64,000 nt of DNA from Bdellovibrio sp. ZAP7 (GTDB lineage Bacteria > Bdellovibrionota > UBA1018 > CAIMNF01), in assembly GCA_945874535.1 (NCBI GenBank), contig CAMCGZ010000012.1:1-64000 (forward strand). Reading direction: 5' to 3'. The notes under the pieces are model-generated. The model saw only the letters and a program-made list of their open reading frames with translations. It was not told the origin of the DNA and made no database searches. The position numbers and the translations under genes are program-made. Below are positions 9,290 through 17,343 of this stretch, one piece after another (within the stretch, counting starts at the first letter, position 1; the number at the start of each line of letters is the position of its first letter).

Positions 9290-10144
9290 ATGTTCTGGTT
9301 CCTATTGGTGTCGCTCCATGCCGCCTACGCCAACGATGATGAGCCCGTGGTGCGCGACAAATCCGCCGTCTGGGCGAAGATGAGCGAGCGGTATCCTCCG
9401 GAACACTATCCCGATCTCGATCAGGTGATGAAGGTTTTAAGAGAGGTGGAAGAGAAGAAGATCCGTTACAGCCAGGGCAAGCGGGGATCAGGTTCTTACC
9501 TGGATTGTACCAAGGCGGTCGAAACCGTTTACAATCAGGCTTTCGGACTCGAGCTCGAAAAGGAATTGGTCCGCCAAAAAAAGGGATCCTTCACCACGGC
9601 ACTCCTCACCCGGTACTTTCAGTCACCGAAGGCATTTCCGACCTTGGACCGGGAATTCGAAATCATCCAAAAGTCCAAACTCAAAACTCCGATGAGGATG
9701 ACCCCTCGGCATCATGGACAAGAGGTGTCGGTTTCTCACTACTTTGAAGTGCTCCCCGGTTCGGTGTGCTTCTACAACAAAAAGGGCGTGGGGCATGCTT
9801 TTATGGTGGTCGACCCCGAGCAGTGCATCGGCTTCGACGTCAGCAGTGACCACGTGGGAGTGACTCGATTCCGGGAGGAGTCCGAGGGCAAGCTCGAATC
9901 CGACGCCTCCGAACTGATCACTCTGTCGGGCTGTGAAAACGGAAAGGTCTGGGACTTCAATCTCGCTCCCGGAGCATCGAAAAACCACCCCCTATCGGGC
10001 TGCATGAATCACAGGCGGGTGGCGCTGGAGTTGAGGCTAGCCAGCCCACTCGAGCCCCCAGCGATCTGCCAGCAAAGCTCTAGTGTGCTCCCGTCTTCCA
10101 CGGAACGGTGGATCAAGAGCGCACTCCAAGGGTCAGGAATATAG
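9290..10144 (+). CDS. exported hypothetical protein, possible divergent NlpC/P60-like fold
   Basis: Short signal-like N-terminus; GSYLDCTKAVETVYNQAFG and PGSVCFYNKKGVGHAFMVVD resemble Cys/His catalytic blocks. Confidence 0.55.
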   Translation: MFWFLLVSLHAAYANDDEPVVRDKSAVWAKMSERYPPEHYPDLDQVMKVLREVEEKKIRYSQGKRGSGSYLDCTKAVETVYNQAFGLELEKELVRQKKGSFTTALLTRYFQSPKAFPTLDREFEIIQKSKLKTPMRMTPRHHGQEVSVSHYFEVLPGSVCFYNKKGVGHAFMVVDPEQCIGFDVSSDHVGVTRFREESEGKLESDASELITLSGCENGKVWDFNLAPGASKNHPLSGCMNHRRVALELRLASPLEPPAICQQSSSVLPSSTERWIKSALQGSGI

Positions 10145-10213
10145 AGTGAACTTTTTGGATTTGCTCTAGAATTCAATTGGTTGGTTTTAATTGCGGGTGC
10201 TAGACTCCTTCGC

Positions 10214-11536
10214 ATGACGCCATCAACCTCGATCGAACGACTCAAACTTTTTTTCACCCTCTTTGATACTCGTTTTGAAGACATTAACTCGTCCAATTGG
10301 AAGGTGGTGCTCTACAGAGACTTCAGTGCCGGCTTGATTGTCGCAATGACGGCCATTCCCATGGCTATGGGTTTTGCCATGGCGTCGGGCCTTCGGCCGG
10401 AGCAAGGTATCATCGCCGGAGCTATGGCGTGCCTTGTGGGAAGAACCTTCGGCGGATCCAAGTATCAGGTGTACGGGCCGACTGCGGCTTTCATTCCACT
10501 CATTTATGGGATCATGCAGGGCTATGGTCATGGATTTCTTGTTCTAGTTTCGCTTCTGGCCGGGGTTGTTCTGATGTTGATGGGAATTTCGGGCCTAGGA
10601 AGGGTCGCAAAGGCGGTTCCAGAGTCGATCATTATCGGATTTACCGTGGGAATCGGGGTGTCGATCGCACTCGCTAATGCGGGGGAGGCTTTTGGCTATA
10701 CGACCACCATTGGTGGGGGATTGATACAGAAGCTGACCGGTTTGGTGAACCACATCGGAGAGTTCAATTTTTATGCTCTCGTTTTGGCTCTCGTGACATT
10801 CGTCCTGATCAAAGGACTTCTTAGGATTTCGATTTTTATTCCGGCACCTTTGATAGCAATTGGCGTATCGGCTGGAATCGCTATGACGGCTTTTTCGGGG
10901 AAGGGCATCATTTTAGTGAAGGATCGTTTTGGCTCGATTCCGAATAACTTTTTTGTGTTTACTCCGCCGGTCCTCCCTGATTGGTCCTGGAAGGTTGGCT
11001 TCGATATTCTGTACTATGTGGCAGCGATTGTTTTTGTCTCCGGGGTCGAAAGCCTGTTGTGTTCTTCAATGGCGGATAAATTGGCCAATAATAAGAAAAC
11101 GCCCTTCAATGCGGACAAAGAGTTTTGGGGCCAGGGGCTGGTTCAAGTGATCACTCCGTTGATCAACGGGTTCCCCTGCACCGGAGCATTGGCCAGAACC
11201 GCTACCAGCATCAAGGCGGGGGCTGTGTCGCCCTTGGCCGGATACTTCAAAGCGATTCTAAAACTCGGTATGGCATACTTTATTGCGCAGTATCTCGAGT
11301 TGATTCCGATGGCCTGCATCGGAGGAATTTTGCTTTGGGTCGCAACCAACATGATCAAGGTCAGCGAGATCAAGTGGGTGCTAACGCAGGGGCGCTTTCA
11401 TTCAGGATTGATGATTTATACTGCGGTGATGGTTCCAATGACCGACTTTTTGACCGGAGTTTTGTCGGCGCTTGTCATTTATGCTTTGGGAGTCTGGCTT
11501 TTCAAGGCGGGCGATTCTGTTTCCAAAGAGGCCTAA
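10214..11536 (+). CDS. SulP-family anion permease lacking a recognisable STAS domain
   Basis: RDFSAGLIVAMTAIPMAMGFAMASGLRPEQGIIAGAMACLVGRTFGGSKYQVYGPTAAF, NGFPCTGALARTATSIKAGAVSPLAG; ends shortly after the last TM. Confidence 0.88.
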   Translation: MTPSTSIERLKLFFTLFDTRFEDINSSNWKVVLYRDFSAGLIVAMTAIPMAMGFAMASGLRPEQGIIAGAMACLVGRTFGGSKYQVYGPTAAFIPLIYGIMQGYGHGFLVLVSLLAGVVLMLMGISGLGRVAKAVPESIIIGFTVGIGVSIALANAGEAFGYTTTIGGGLIQKLTGLVNHIGEFNFYALVLALVTFVLIKGLLRISIFIPAPLIAIGVSAGIAMTAFSGKGIILVKDRFGSIPNNFFVFTPPVLPDWSWKVGFDILYYVAAIVFVSGVESLLCSSMADKLANNKKTPFNADKEFWGQGLVQVITPLINGFPCTGALARTATSIKAGAVSPLAGYFKAILKLGMAYFIAQYLELIPMACIGGILLWVATNMIKVSEIKWVLTQGRFHSGLMIYTAVMVPMTDFLTGVLSALVIYALGVWLFKAGDSVSKEA

Positions 11537-11557
11537 AATTGGGCATAAGCATGCTCG

Positions 11558-12277
11558 ATGCAGAGTGAAAAGCAGTTTGTTAAGTGTGTCCTTGCAGTTG
11601 ATCCAGACATTAAAGAGTTTGCTGACCTAGCAACGGTCTTGGATCACTTGGTTGCGCTGTTCTCTAATTTCGATTTGAGGGTTGATCCTGTCTTTGTTGT
11701 CCCACTCGAACTCTCCAACATCGCATCCGGTCTGGAGCTCGAAAGGTTCGAGGATCAAGTCGAATCCGCGAGGCAAAAATTCGCTACTGTAGTGAATCGG
11801 GTGGTTGGTGTCCAGGTCTCAAACCCTATGGTTTTGAGAGCTGATACAACAAACGGGCAGGAGTGGGTCTGGATGCTCTGTGAGGAAGCAACCAAAAAGG
11901 GTTCTGATTTTTTTGTGGTGCGGACCCATGCGTGGGGAGGGATCTGGCGATATTTTCATGGTAGCTTCACAGAGGCTCTTCTTGGGCAGAGTCTCCTTCC
12001 AATTCTGGTCTTCGGACCCAAAAATCGATCCAATCCTGGCTCCGGCCCGATTCTGATTCTTTCGGGCGACGCCAAGGACCCTCACGAAGTCATCCAAGGC
12101 GCTCGAGACTGGGTGGTGAGACTGAAATATCCCTATCGGATTTTGCCAGTATTGAAGCCAGATCAGGAATCGCTTGAAGAGGCTCGACTCTTGGTGATCA
12201 ATCGGTCACTCATCGATCCAAGCCATCTTCGAATATTGTTCGAAACCTCATCGTGTCCGATTCTAGTCTTCCCCTGA
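11558..12277 (+). CDS. universal stress protein-like
   Basis: VKCVLAVDPD...VVRTHAWGGIWRYFHGSFTEALLGQSLLPILVF Usp-like pattern. Confidence 0.6.
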   Translation: MQSEKQFVKCVLAVDPDIKEFADLATVLDHLVALFSNFDLRVDPVFVVPLELSNIASGLELERFEDQVESARQKFATVVNRVVGVQVSNPMVLRADTTNGQEWVWMLCEEATKKGSDFFVVRTHAWGGIWRYFHGSFTEALLGQSLLPILVFGPKNRSNPGSGPILILSGDAKDPHEVIQGARDWVVRLKYPYRILPVLKPDQESLEEARLLVINRSLIDPSHLRILFETSSCPILVFP

Positions 12278-12898
12278 CCGTTTCGGTGTCTGACCCCGGA
12301 TCAAGTAGCGGTCCACCGTGCGGCCATCCTGATCGATCTCGTGAATGACGCGGTCTCCACCTTGGAATTCCTCGGTTCTCGATACAATGACCCCCGACAC
12401 ATCCTGGTGCACGTAAAGCATCGAGGTGTTCCGGAATCGCCACTTCAGCGCTTGCGTGTAGCCATTGTCGTGAAAGGTCCGGCTGATCTCTTCGCCCTTT
12501 TCACGCTCGAGCTTTTCGGCAGTGATCAGCCCGCGTTTGTCGTACTCGCGAAACACCTGATGCCCGCTCGCAAGCTTCTCGACGGTGTACAGGGTTCCGT
12601 TCGGGCTTTGGTGCTGGCTCAGGACCTCGCCCTTGACCGGAATCTCTTTCAATAGGGCTGCCAAGTAACGTTCGAGCTCTGGCTTGAGCAGGCGGGGGGC
12701 GTCCGATCCCAGCTTCGCCCCTTTTGGAGGAGTGGCGCTCGGACTCGGGGAAGGGCTCGGGGAGGCTTCCGGTGTGGGGCTGGTCGATGCAGAAGATTGG
12801 CCCGGCGGGTTGCCAGAGCGTTTCGAGTTCTCATTCAGGATGAGCAGGGTGACCGAGCCGAAGATGCCCAACATCAGGATCGCAAAGAAGCGGTTCAT
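12263..12898 (-). CDS. exported/membrane-anchored hypothetical protein
   Basis: N-terminal TM (MNRFFAILMLGIFGSVTLLIL), Pro/Ser/Thr-rich linker, beta-repeat-like C-terminus. Confidence 0.6.
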   Translation of the reverse strand: MNRFFAILMLGIFGSVTLLILNENSKRSGNPPGQSSASTSPTPEASPSPSPSPSATPPKGAKLGSDAPRLLKPELERYLAALLKEIPVKGEVLSQHQSPNGTLYTVEKLASGHQVFREYDKRGLITAEKLEREKGEEISRTFHDNGYTQALKWRFRNTSMLYVHQDVSGVIVSRTEEFQGGDRVIHEIDQDGRTVDRYLIRGQTPKRSGED

Positions 12899-13036
12899 GA
12901 CCTCAGGGTAGCGGGTGAGGAATCCTTAGTAAAGGCGGCAGTGGAAGAGGAAGAGTCCGGTTTCTTGCGCTGTGTTGTGCTGCGAGGTGTTTTCTTGGGC
13001 TGGTCTTTCCTTCTGGCGCCGATTATGGTGTGCCTT

Positions 13037-13588
13037 ATGAACCGTCCCACTTCACCCCGCCTCATCGATTGGATTTCTGGATCAGTCACCGAAGACCCGC
13101 GCGCTCTCGAGTGGTTCGGGCGTGGATCGGAGCCTGATGCCGAAGAAGAACTCGTGTGCGAAAAGCGGGTGGTCAAGGCCTACAAAGAATTGCTCTCGGG
13201 GTACACGATCGATCCTTCCAAGATCCTGAAAACTACCCGGACAGTTGCGCCCGGCGAACGGGTCTCGAAAGTGATCGTCTCCGAGATCACGTACTACTCC
13301 ATGTGTGCACATCATTTCTTACCCTTCTTCGGTAAGGTGAGCATCGAGTACCTGCCAGGGGACCGGATTCTGGGCCTGGGTAAATTTCCGCGCCTCGTAC
13401 AGGCCTATGCTCGCCGCTTTCAAATCCAGGAAGACCTCGTGCGCGACATCGCCGAAGAGGTGATGCGTTCAGGCCATGCGCGTGCGGTGAGAGTGATCTC
13501 AGACGGGCGCCACATGTGCATGTGCAGTCGCGGCCCGTCTGACGCGAGTGCCACCACCCGAACCGAGTACGAAACCGGCACATGGTGA
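13037..13588 (+). CDS. folE: GTP cyclohydrolase I
   Basis: SEITYYSMCAHHFLPFFGKVSIEYLPGDRILGLGKFPRLVQAYARRFQIQE; start re-set from 12797. Confidence 0.92.
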   Translation: MNRPTSPRLIDWISGSVTEDPRALEWFGRGSEPDAEEELVCEKRVVKAYKELLSGYTIDPSKILKTTRTVAPGERVSKVIVSEITYYSMCAHHFLPFFGKVSIEYLPGDRILGLGKFPRLVQAYARRFQIQEDLVRDIAEEVMRSGHARAVRVISDGRHMCMCSRGPSDASATTRTEYETGTW

Positions 13589-14328
13589 TCGGACTCCTGC
13601 TGGCACTCTTGGATCCGGCTCCAGTTTTACCGCTCGAGCGCCTTCGGGTGCAAGATCCCTACGAGCTGAGACCAATCGAGTTCGAGGGCTACAGTCTGCC
13701 TGCGTTTCTCGATCAGAAATTCGGTCTCGAGTGGCGCAAGCTCGGCGATACGCATCAGCTCCGCATGAAGTGCCGGGACGGTTATCGTCTGAGTGTGCCG
13801 CTTTCGCGCATCCTCCGGCACCGGGCGCTGGTGGCCATCCGCCGCACCGATCAGGTGTCCTTCACGCTTCTGAAAAAAGATGTGACCCCCGCCAAAACCG
13901 TCGAGCTCGCTCCGGCCTACCTGGTTTGGGAGAACGAAAAGGACCTCGCGATCCGGAGTGAGGGCGATTACGGCTGGCCCTTCCAGTGGTCTGAAGTCAC
14001 ACTCGAAAAACTCGGAGAGGGCGATCCGCTTCTGGTGCCACCCAAAGGTGCGAGTCCTGCGGCGTTCCGGGGCTATTCCCAATTCAAGGTCCATTGCCTG
14101 AAGTGCCACTCCATCGCCGGTGTGGGGGGCAAGGTGGGGCCCGAGCTCCATTCACCGCAAAATGTCACGACCTACTGGCGTCCCGGAAAGCTCGAGGCGT
14201 GGATCCTGAACCCCGCATCCTTCCGTACTCCGAACGGGATGCCCCCGATCGCCCCGGCGCATCCGTATCGAAAGACGCTCGCGCATGAGATGGTCGAGTA
14301 CCTGAACAGTATTGCGGAGAAAAAATGA
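13582..14328 (+). CDS. c-type cytochrome domain protein
   Basis: Heme motif CLKCH plus distal Met region TPNGMPPIAP; N-terminal signal-like segment. Confidence 0.75.
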   Translation: MVIGLLLALLDPAPVLPLERLRVQDPYELRPIEFEGYSLPAFLDQKFGLEWRKLGDTHQLRMKCRDGYRLSVPLSRILRHRALVAIRRTDQVSFTLLKKDVTPAKTVELAPAYLVWENEKDLAIRSEGDYGWPFQWSEVTLEKLGEGDPLLVPPKGASPAAFRGYSQFKVHCLKCHSIAGVGGKVGPELHSPQNVTTYWRPGKLEAWILNPASFRTPNGMPPIAPAHPYRKTLAHEMVEYLNSIAEKK

Positions 14329-14996
14329 ATCCCGGAATTTTTGAAACATTCTACAATGGTCCGATCCAGCACCCGATACTCCTCTGGGTTTCGAACCTGT
14401 TCTTCACCGTCTTGGCGCTTGCGCAACTCAGGCTCCGTAGCGACGAGAGCACCCGCCGTCTTCGCCGCTTCATTCTCATCTGGTCTTTGATCTCGGCGCT
14501 TGATGCATGGCTTTCGGCCAATCGAGTGTTGGGCATCGGGATGCTGTCGGCACCCTGGAGTTCGATCCTGCCCTTTTTATTTGTGTGGGCCGGAGATTTG
14601 AGAATCTTTTTGGCGATGGAGCTATTTGGTGCAGGATTTCCCGATCAGGCGAACAAGATTGCTTGGTGGCGACCGGTGCTCGCGTGCTTCATTGTGCCCG
14701 TCGTGGCCGGTGTGCTCACCCGTGGGCAAGAGGCACGGGTTCTCTTCTTGGTTTATGAAGCACTCTTTTTGGTGATGATCACCCTCTATGGTCGATTCAC
14801 GCGCACGGCGCAACATTCATCGGCCCGAAGCGTTCGAAATCTCTCTTGGGGATTCTACACCCTGTGGGTCACAGCCGATGTGCTGATCCTGACTTTGCCA
14901 GACGGCCTACGCGACCTGGGCTTTGCGGTCCGGGTGCTCCCGAATCTCATTTACTATGGGGCCTTTGCTTGGGTTTGCGCCCGTACCTCAAGGTGA
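14325..14996 (+). CDS. integral membrane protein
   Basis: Multiple TM helices; ATGA overlap with upstream cytochrome gene. Confidence 0.65.
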   Translation: MNPGIFETFYNGPIQHPILLWVSNLFFTVLALAQLRLRSDESTRRLRRFILIWSLISALDAWLSANRVLGIGMLSAPWSSILPFLFVWAGDLRIFLAMELFGAGFPDQANKIAWWRPVLACFIVPVVAGVLTRGQEARVLFLVYEALFLVMITLYGRFTRTAQHSSARSVRNLSWGFYTLWVTADVLILTLPDGLRDLGFAVRVLPNLIYYGAFAWVCARTSR

Positions 14997-15467
14997 CTCA
15001 CACACCGAGATCTTCGGTGTGCCGGTGATGTGATTCTTCAGGTCTGTAATCTGACAGAAGTGTGCGGTCGAGCCGTTTGATTTTTCGTGCGTGCAACGGA
15101 TGCGGAAGGTGAGAGCCGGGGAACCGCTTGAGGCGCGGAGCACGCGCACCCGGTACTCTTCGCCAGGCAGATTCGTGAGGCGCTCGGGCTCAAGCGCAAT
15201 GAACCGCTCTCGGACAGTTTCAAGGTTTCCGAGGGCCTTCTTTAATGACTCGATCCCTTCTTCAGAGGAATAGACGCAGGTCATTTTTCCTTCGAATAGA
15301 ATGCCTAAGTCCCCGTGGGCATCGTTGGTCCGAAGGGCCTCATAAAGCCGAAAGAGCACGCCCTTCGGGTTGTAGAGGTAGCCGTATTCCCAGAGCCCCG
15401 GATCGCAGGCAGATAAAACCAGAGAACTCAGTAAGGTTGCTGCAATCCTGGGCATTTTTGCTTTCAT
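14988..15467 (-). CDS. putative lipoprotein
   Basis: MKAKMPRIAATLLSSLVLSACDPG: signal plus lipobox LSAC; start re-set from 15548. Confidence 0.7.
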   Translation of the reverse strand: MKAKMPRIAATLLSSLVLSACDPGLWEYGYLYNPKGVLFRLYEALRTNDAHGDLGILFEGKMTCVYSSEEGIESLKKALGNLETVRERFIALEPERLTNLPGEEYRVRVLRASSGSPALTFRIRCTHEKSNGSTAHFCQITDLKNHITGTPKISVCESP

Positions 15468-15562
15468 GTTGCGGAAACTACCGCAACCCCCCCCCGAAAT
15501 CAATAAAATATTGACGCACGGCGCATCTCGATGGTAGCATCCGCCCACTTAGGACTACCGAC

Positions 15563-16027
15563 ATGAAATCTGCAACCCGACTCAGCATCCTTGCCGCCCT
15601 CGTGTTTGCCCTCCCGGCTCAAGCCGGAGTGTGTGGTGATCCGGACTCCCTTTTGTCACCGCATGATCGGGTTCTTTCGGTCTTCGAGTGTAAAAACGCG
15701 GTCGAGACACTTTGTGTCGCCCAGGCCTACAATGGACTCCGGTCTGCCCATTACTACCGGGTGAAGGGTCACAGTGGTTTTGCCTGGCCCCTGCATGCAT
15801 GGATCGACTCGCCCACTCCCGAAAGTGCGGCCAATGACGGTGAATCCGCGCTTTCTTTGTACCACCAGCCTCCGGCAATTCTCGGGGGACCCCGGTTTCG
15901 GATCGAAATGATTATTCAAAAAGCCTCTGGTGATGCGGTCTTTATTGTCGAGAAAAACAAGACGGGAGCAGTCGCAGGTTGGGAGACGGAGATTTACGAA
16001 GCCCTCCGTTGCAAACTCTCCCAGTGA
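15563..16027 (+). CDS. exported hypothetical protein
   Basis: Signal peptide MKSATRLSILAALVFALPAQAG; possible promoter TTGACG-N18-TAGCAT at 15511-15540. Confidence 0.65.
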   Translation: MKSATRLSILAALVFALPAQAGVCGDPDSLLSPHDRVLSVFECKNAVETLCVAQAYNGLRSAHYYRVKGHSGFAWPLHAWIDSPTPESAANDGESALSLYHQPPAILGGPRFRIEMIIQKASGDAVFIVEKNKTGAVAGWETEIYEALRCKLSQ

Positions 16028-17343
16028 AGAATCCCCCGCGTTCGGCATGGTCCCGGTCACTGGGCCTGGCTAAATTGGCGGCTCGTGTGGCAGGCGAGGA
16101 GCTGCTCGGTCAGGTGGTCAGTCGGGTGGACCAGGTGAAGACGCGCATCGAGCAGACCCGCCTACTGGTGGAAGAGCTCGGTCGCCTGAAGGGTGCCGCC
16201 CTGAAGGCAGGCCAGTTCCTGACACTCGAGCTTCGTGAACACCTTCCGCCCGAAGCGAATCTCATTCTCCAAAGGTTGCAAGACGCAGTCACCCCGGTGA
16301 GCTACGCCGAGATCGACCGGATTCTTCAGCGCGAGCTCGAGCCCGAGATTCGGAAGCGCATCGAGAGCTTATCCGAGACGGCCATTGCTGCAGCCAGTAT
16401 CGGGCAGGTCCATTCTGCTCGCCTCCGATTCCAAGATGGCACATCGACCGACGGGGTTTTAAAAATCCAGTATGACGGCATTCGCGACAGCATCGAGAGC
16501 GATCTCACTGTTCTCCGGCGGATCTCCTCCGTGATGATGGCCCTTGCCGGAAAAAAGGGCGATCTTGAGCCGCTTTTTCGCGAGGTCCAAACGGTTCTGA
16601 TCTCCGAAACCGATTACCTCCTCGAGGCGAAGAATCTCGAGCTTTATCGGGAGCGTATCTCGAAGCGGCCGGACCTCGCTTCCCGGGTCCGGCTTCCGAA
16701 GCTGCATCCCGAATTCAGCACCTCTAAAGTCATCGCCCTCGAGCACATGCGCGGGGTGAGCCTCGAGGCATGGATTCGCAGCCAACCCTCATCGGAACAT
16801 CGCCAGCGAATCGGTGACCTCCTGCTCGAACTCCATTGGGCTGAGTTCGCCGATTGGGGTTTCGTGCAGACCGATCCGAATCCGGGCAATTTCATGATTG
16901 CAGAAGAAAACGGGGAGCCTTACCTGATCCTCCTCGATTTCGGATCGATGAAGCAGTTTTCGAATGAGTTCCGAAGAGATTATTTCTCGCTCTTGCAATT
17001 GACGGTGCACGGAACCGAGCAGGAATTTGTCGAAGGATTCATCCGCATGGGCATGCTCGATGCCAAAGAGGACGCCGAGACACGCGAAGCCTTCGCGGCA
17101 CTGATCCGCCATTCCATGAGCCTCTTCGATCCTGATCGCCAACCCGTCGATTTCACCGAGCCCGAATACATGAAGCAATCCAAAGATCTCGCCTTCGCTT
17201 TCATGCGAAAGGTGAAGCATTCTGCCCCGCCCGAATCCCTGCTGTTTTTGAACCGCAAGATCAGCGGTTTGTATCGCTTGCTCGGCATGCTCGAAGTCCG
17301 TAAGGATCTTCAGGAGTATGTGGACCGGGTGAGTCAGATTTAA
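16024..17343 (+). CDS. AarF/UbiB (ABC1) family kinase-like protein
   Basis: LGRLKGAALKAGQFLTLE (KxGQ), AAASIGQVHSARL, HWAEFADWGFVQTDPNPGNFM, LLDFGSMKQ; start re-set from 15979. Confidence 0.88.
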   Translation: MKNPPRSAWSRSLGLAKLAARVAGEELLGQVVSRVDQVKTRIEQTRLLVEELGRLKGAALKAGQFLTLELREHLPPEANLILQRLQDAVTPVSYAEIDRILQRELEPEIRKRIESLSETAIAAASIGQVHSARLRFQDGTSTDGVLKIQYDGIRDSIESDLTVLRRISSVMMALAGKKGDLEPLFREVQTVLISETDYLLEAKNLELYRERISKRPDLASRVRLPKLHPEFSTSKVIALEHMRGVSLEAWIRSQPSSEHRQRIGDLLLELHWAEFADWGFVQTDPNPGNFMIAEENGEPYLILLDFGSMKQFSNEFRRDYFSLLQLTVHGTEQEFVEGFIRMGMLDAKEDAETREAFAALIRHSMSLFDPDRQPVDFTEPEYMKQSKDLAFAFMRKVKHSAPPESLLFLNRKISGLYRLLGMLEVRKDLQEYVDRVSQI

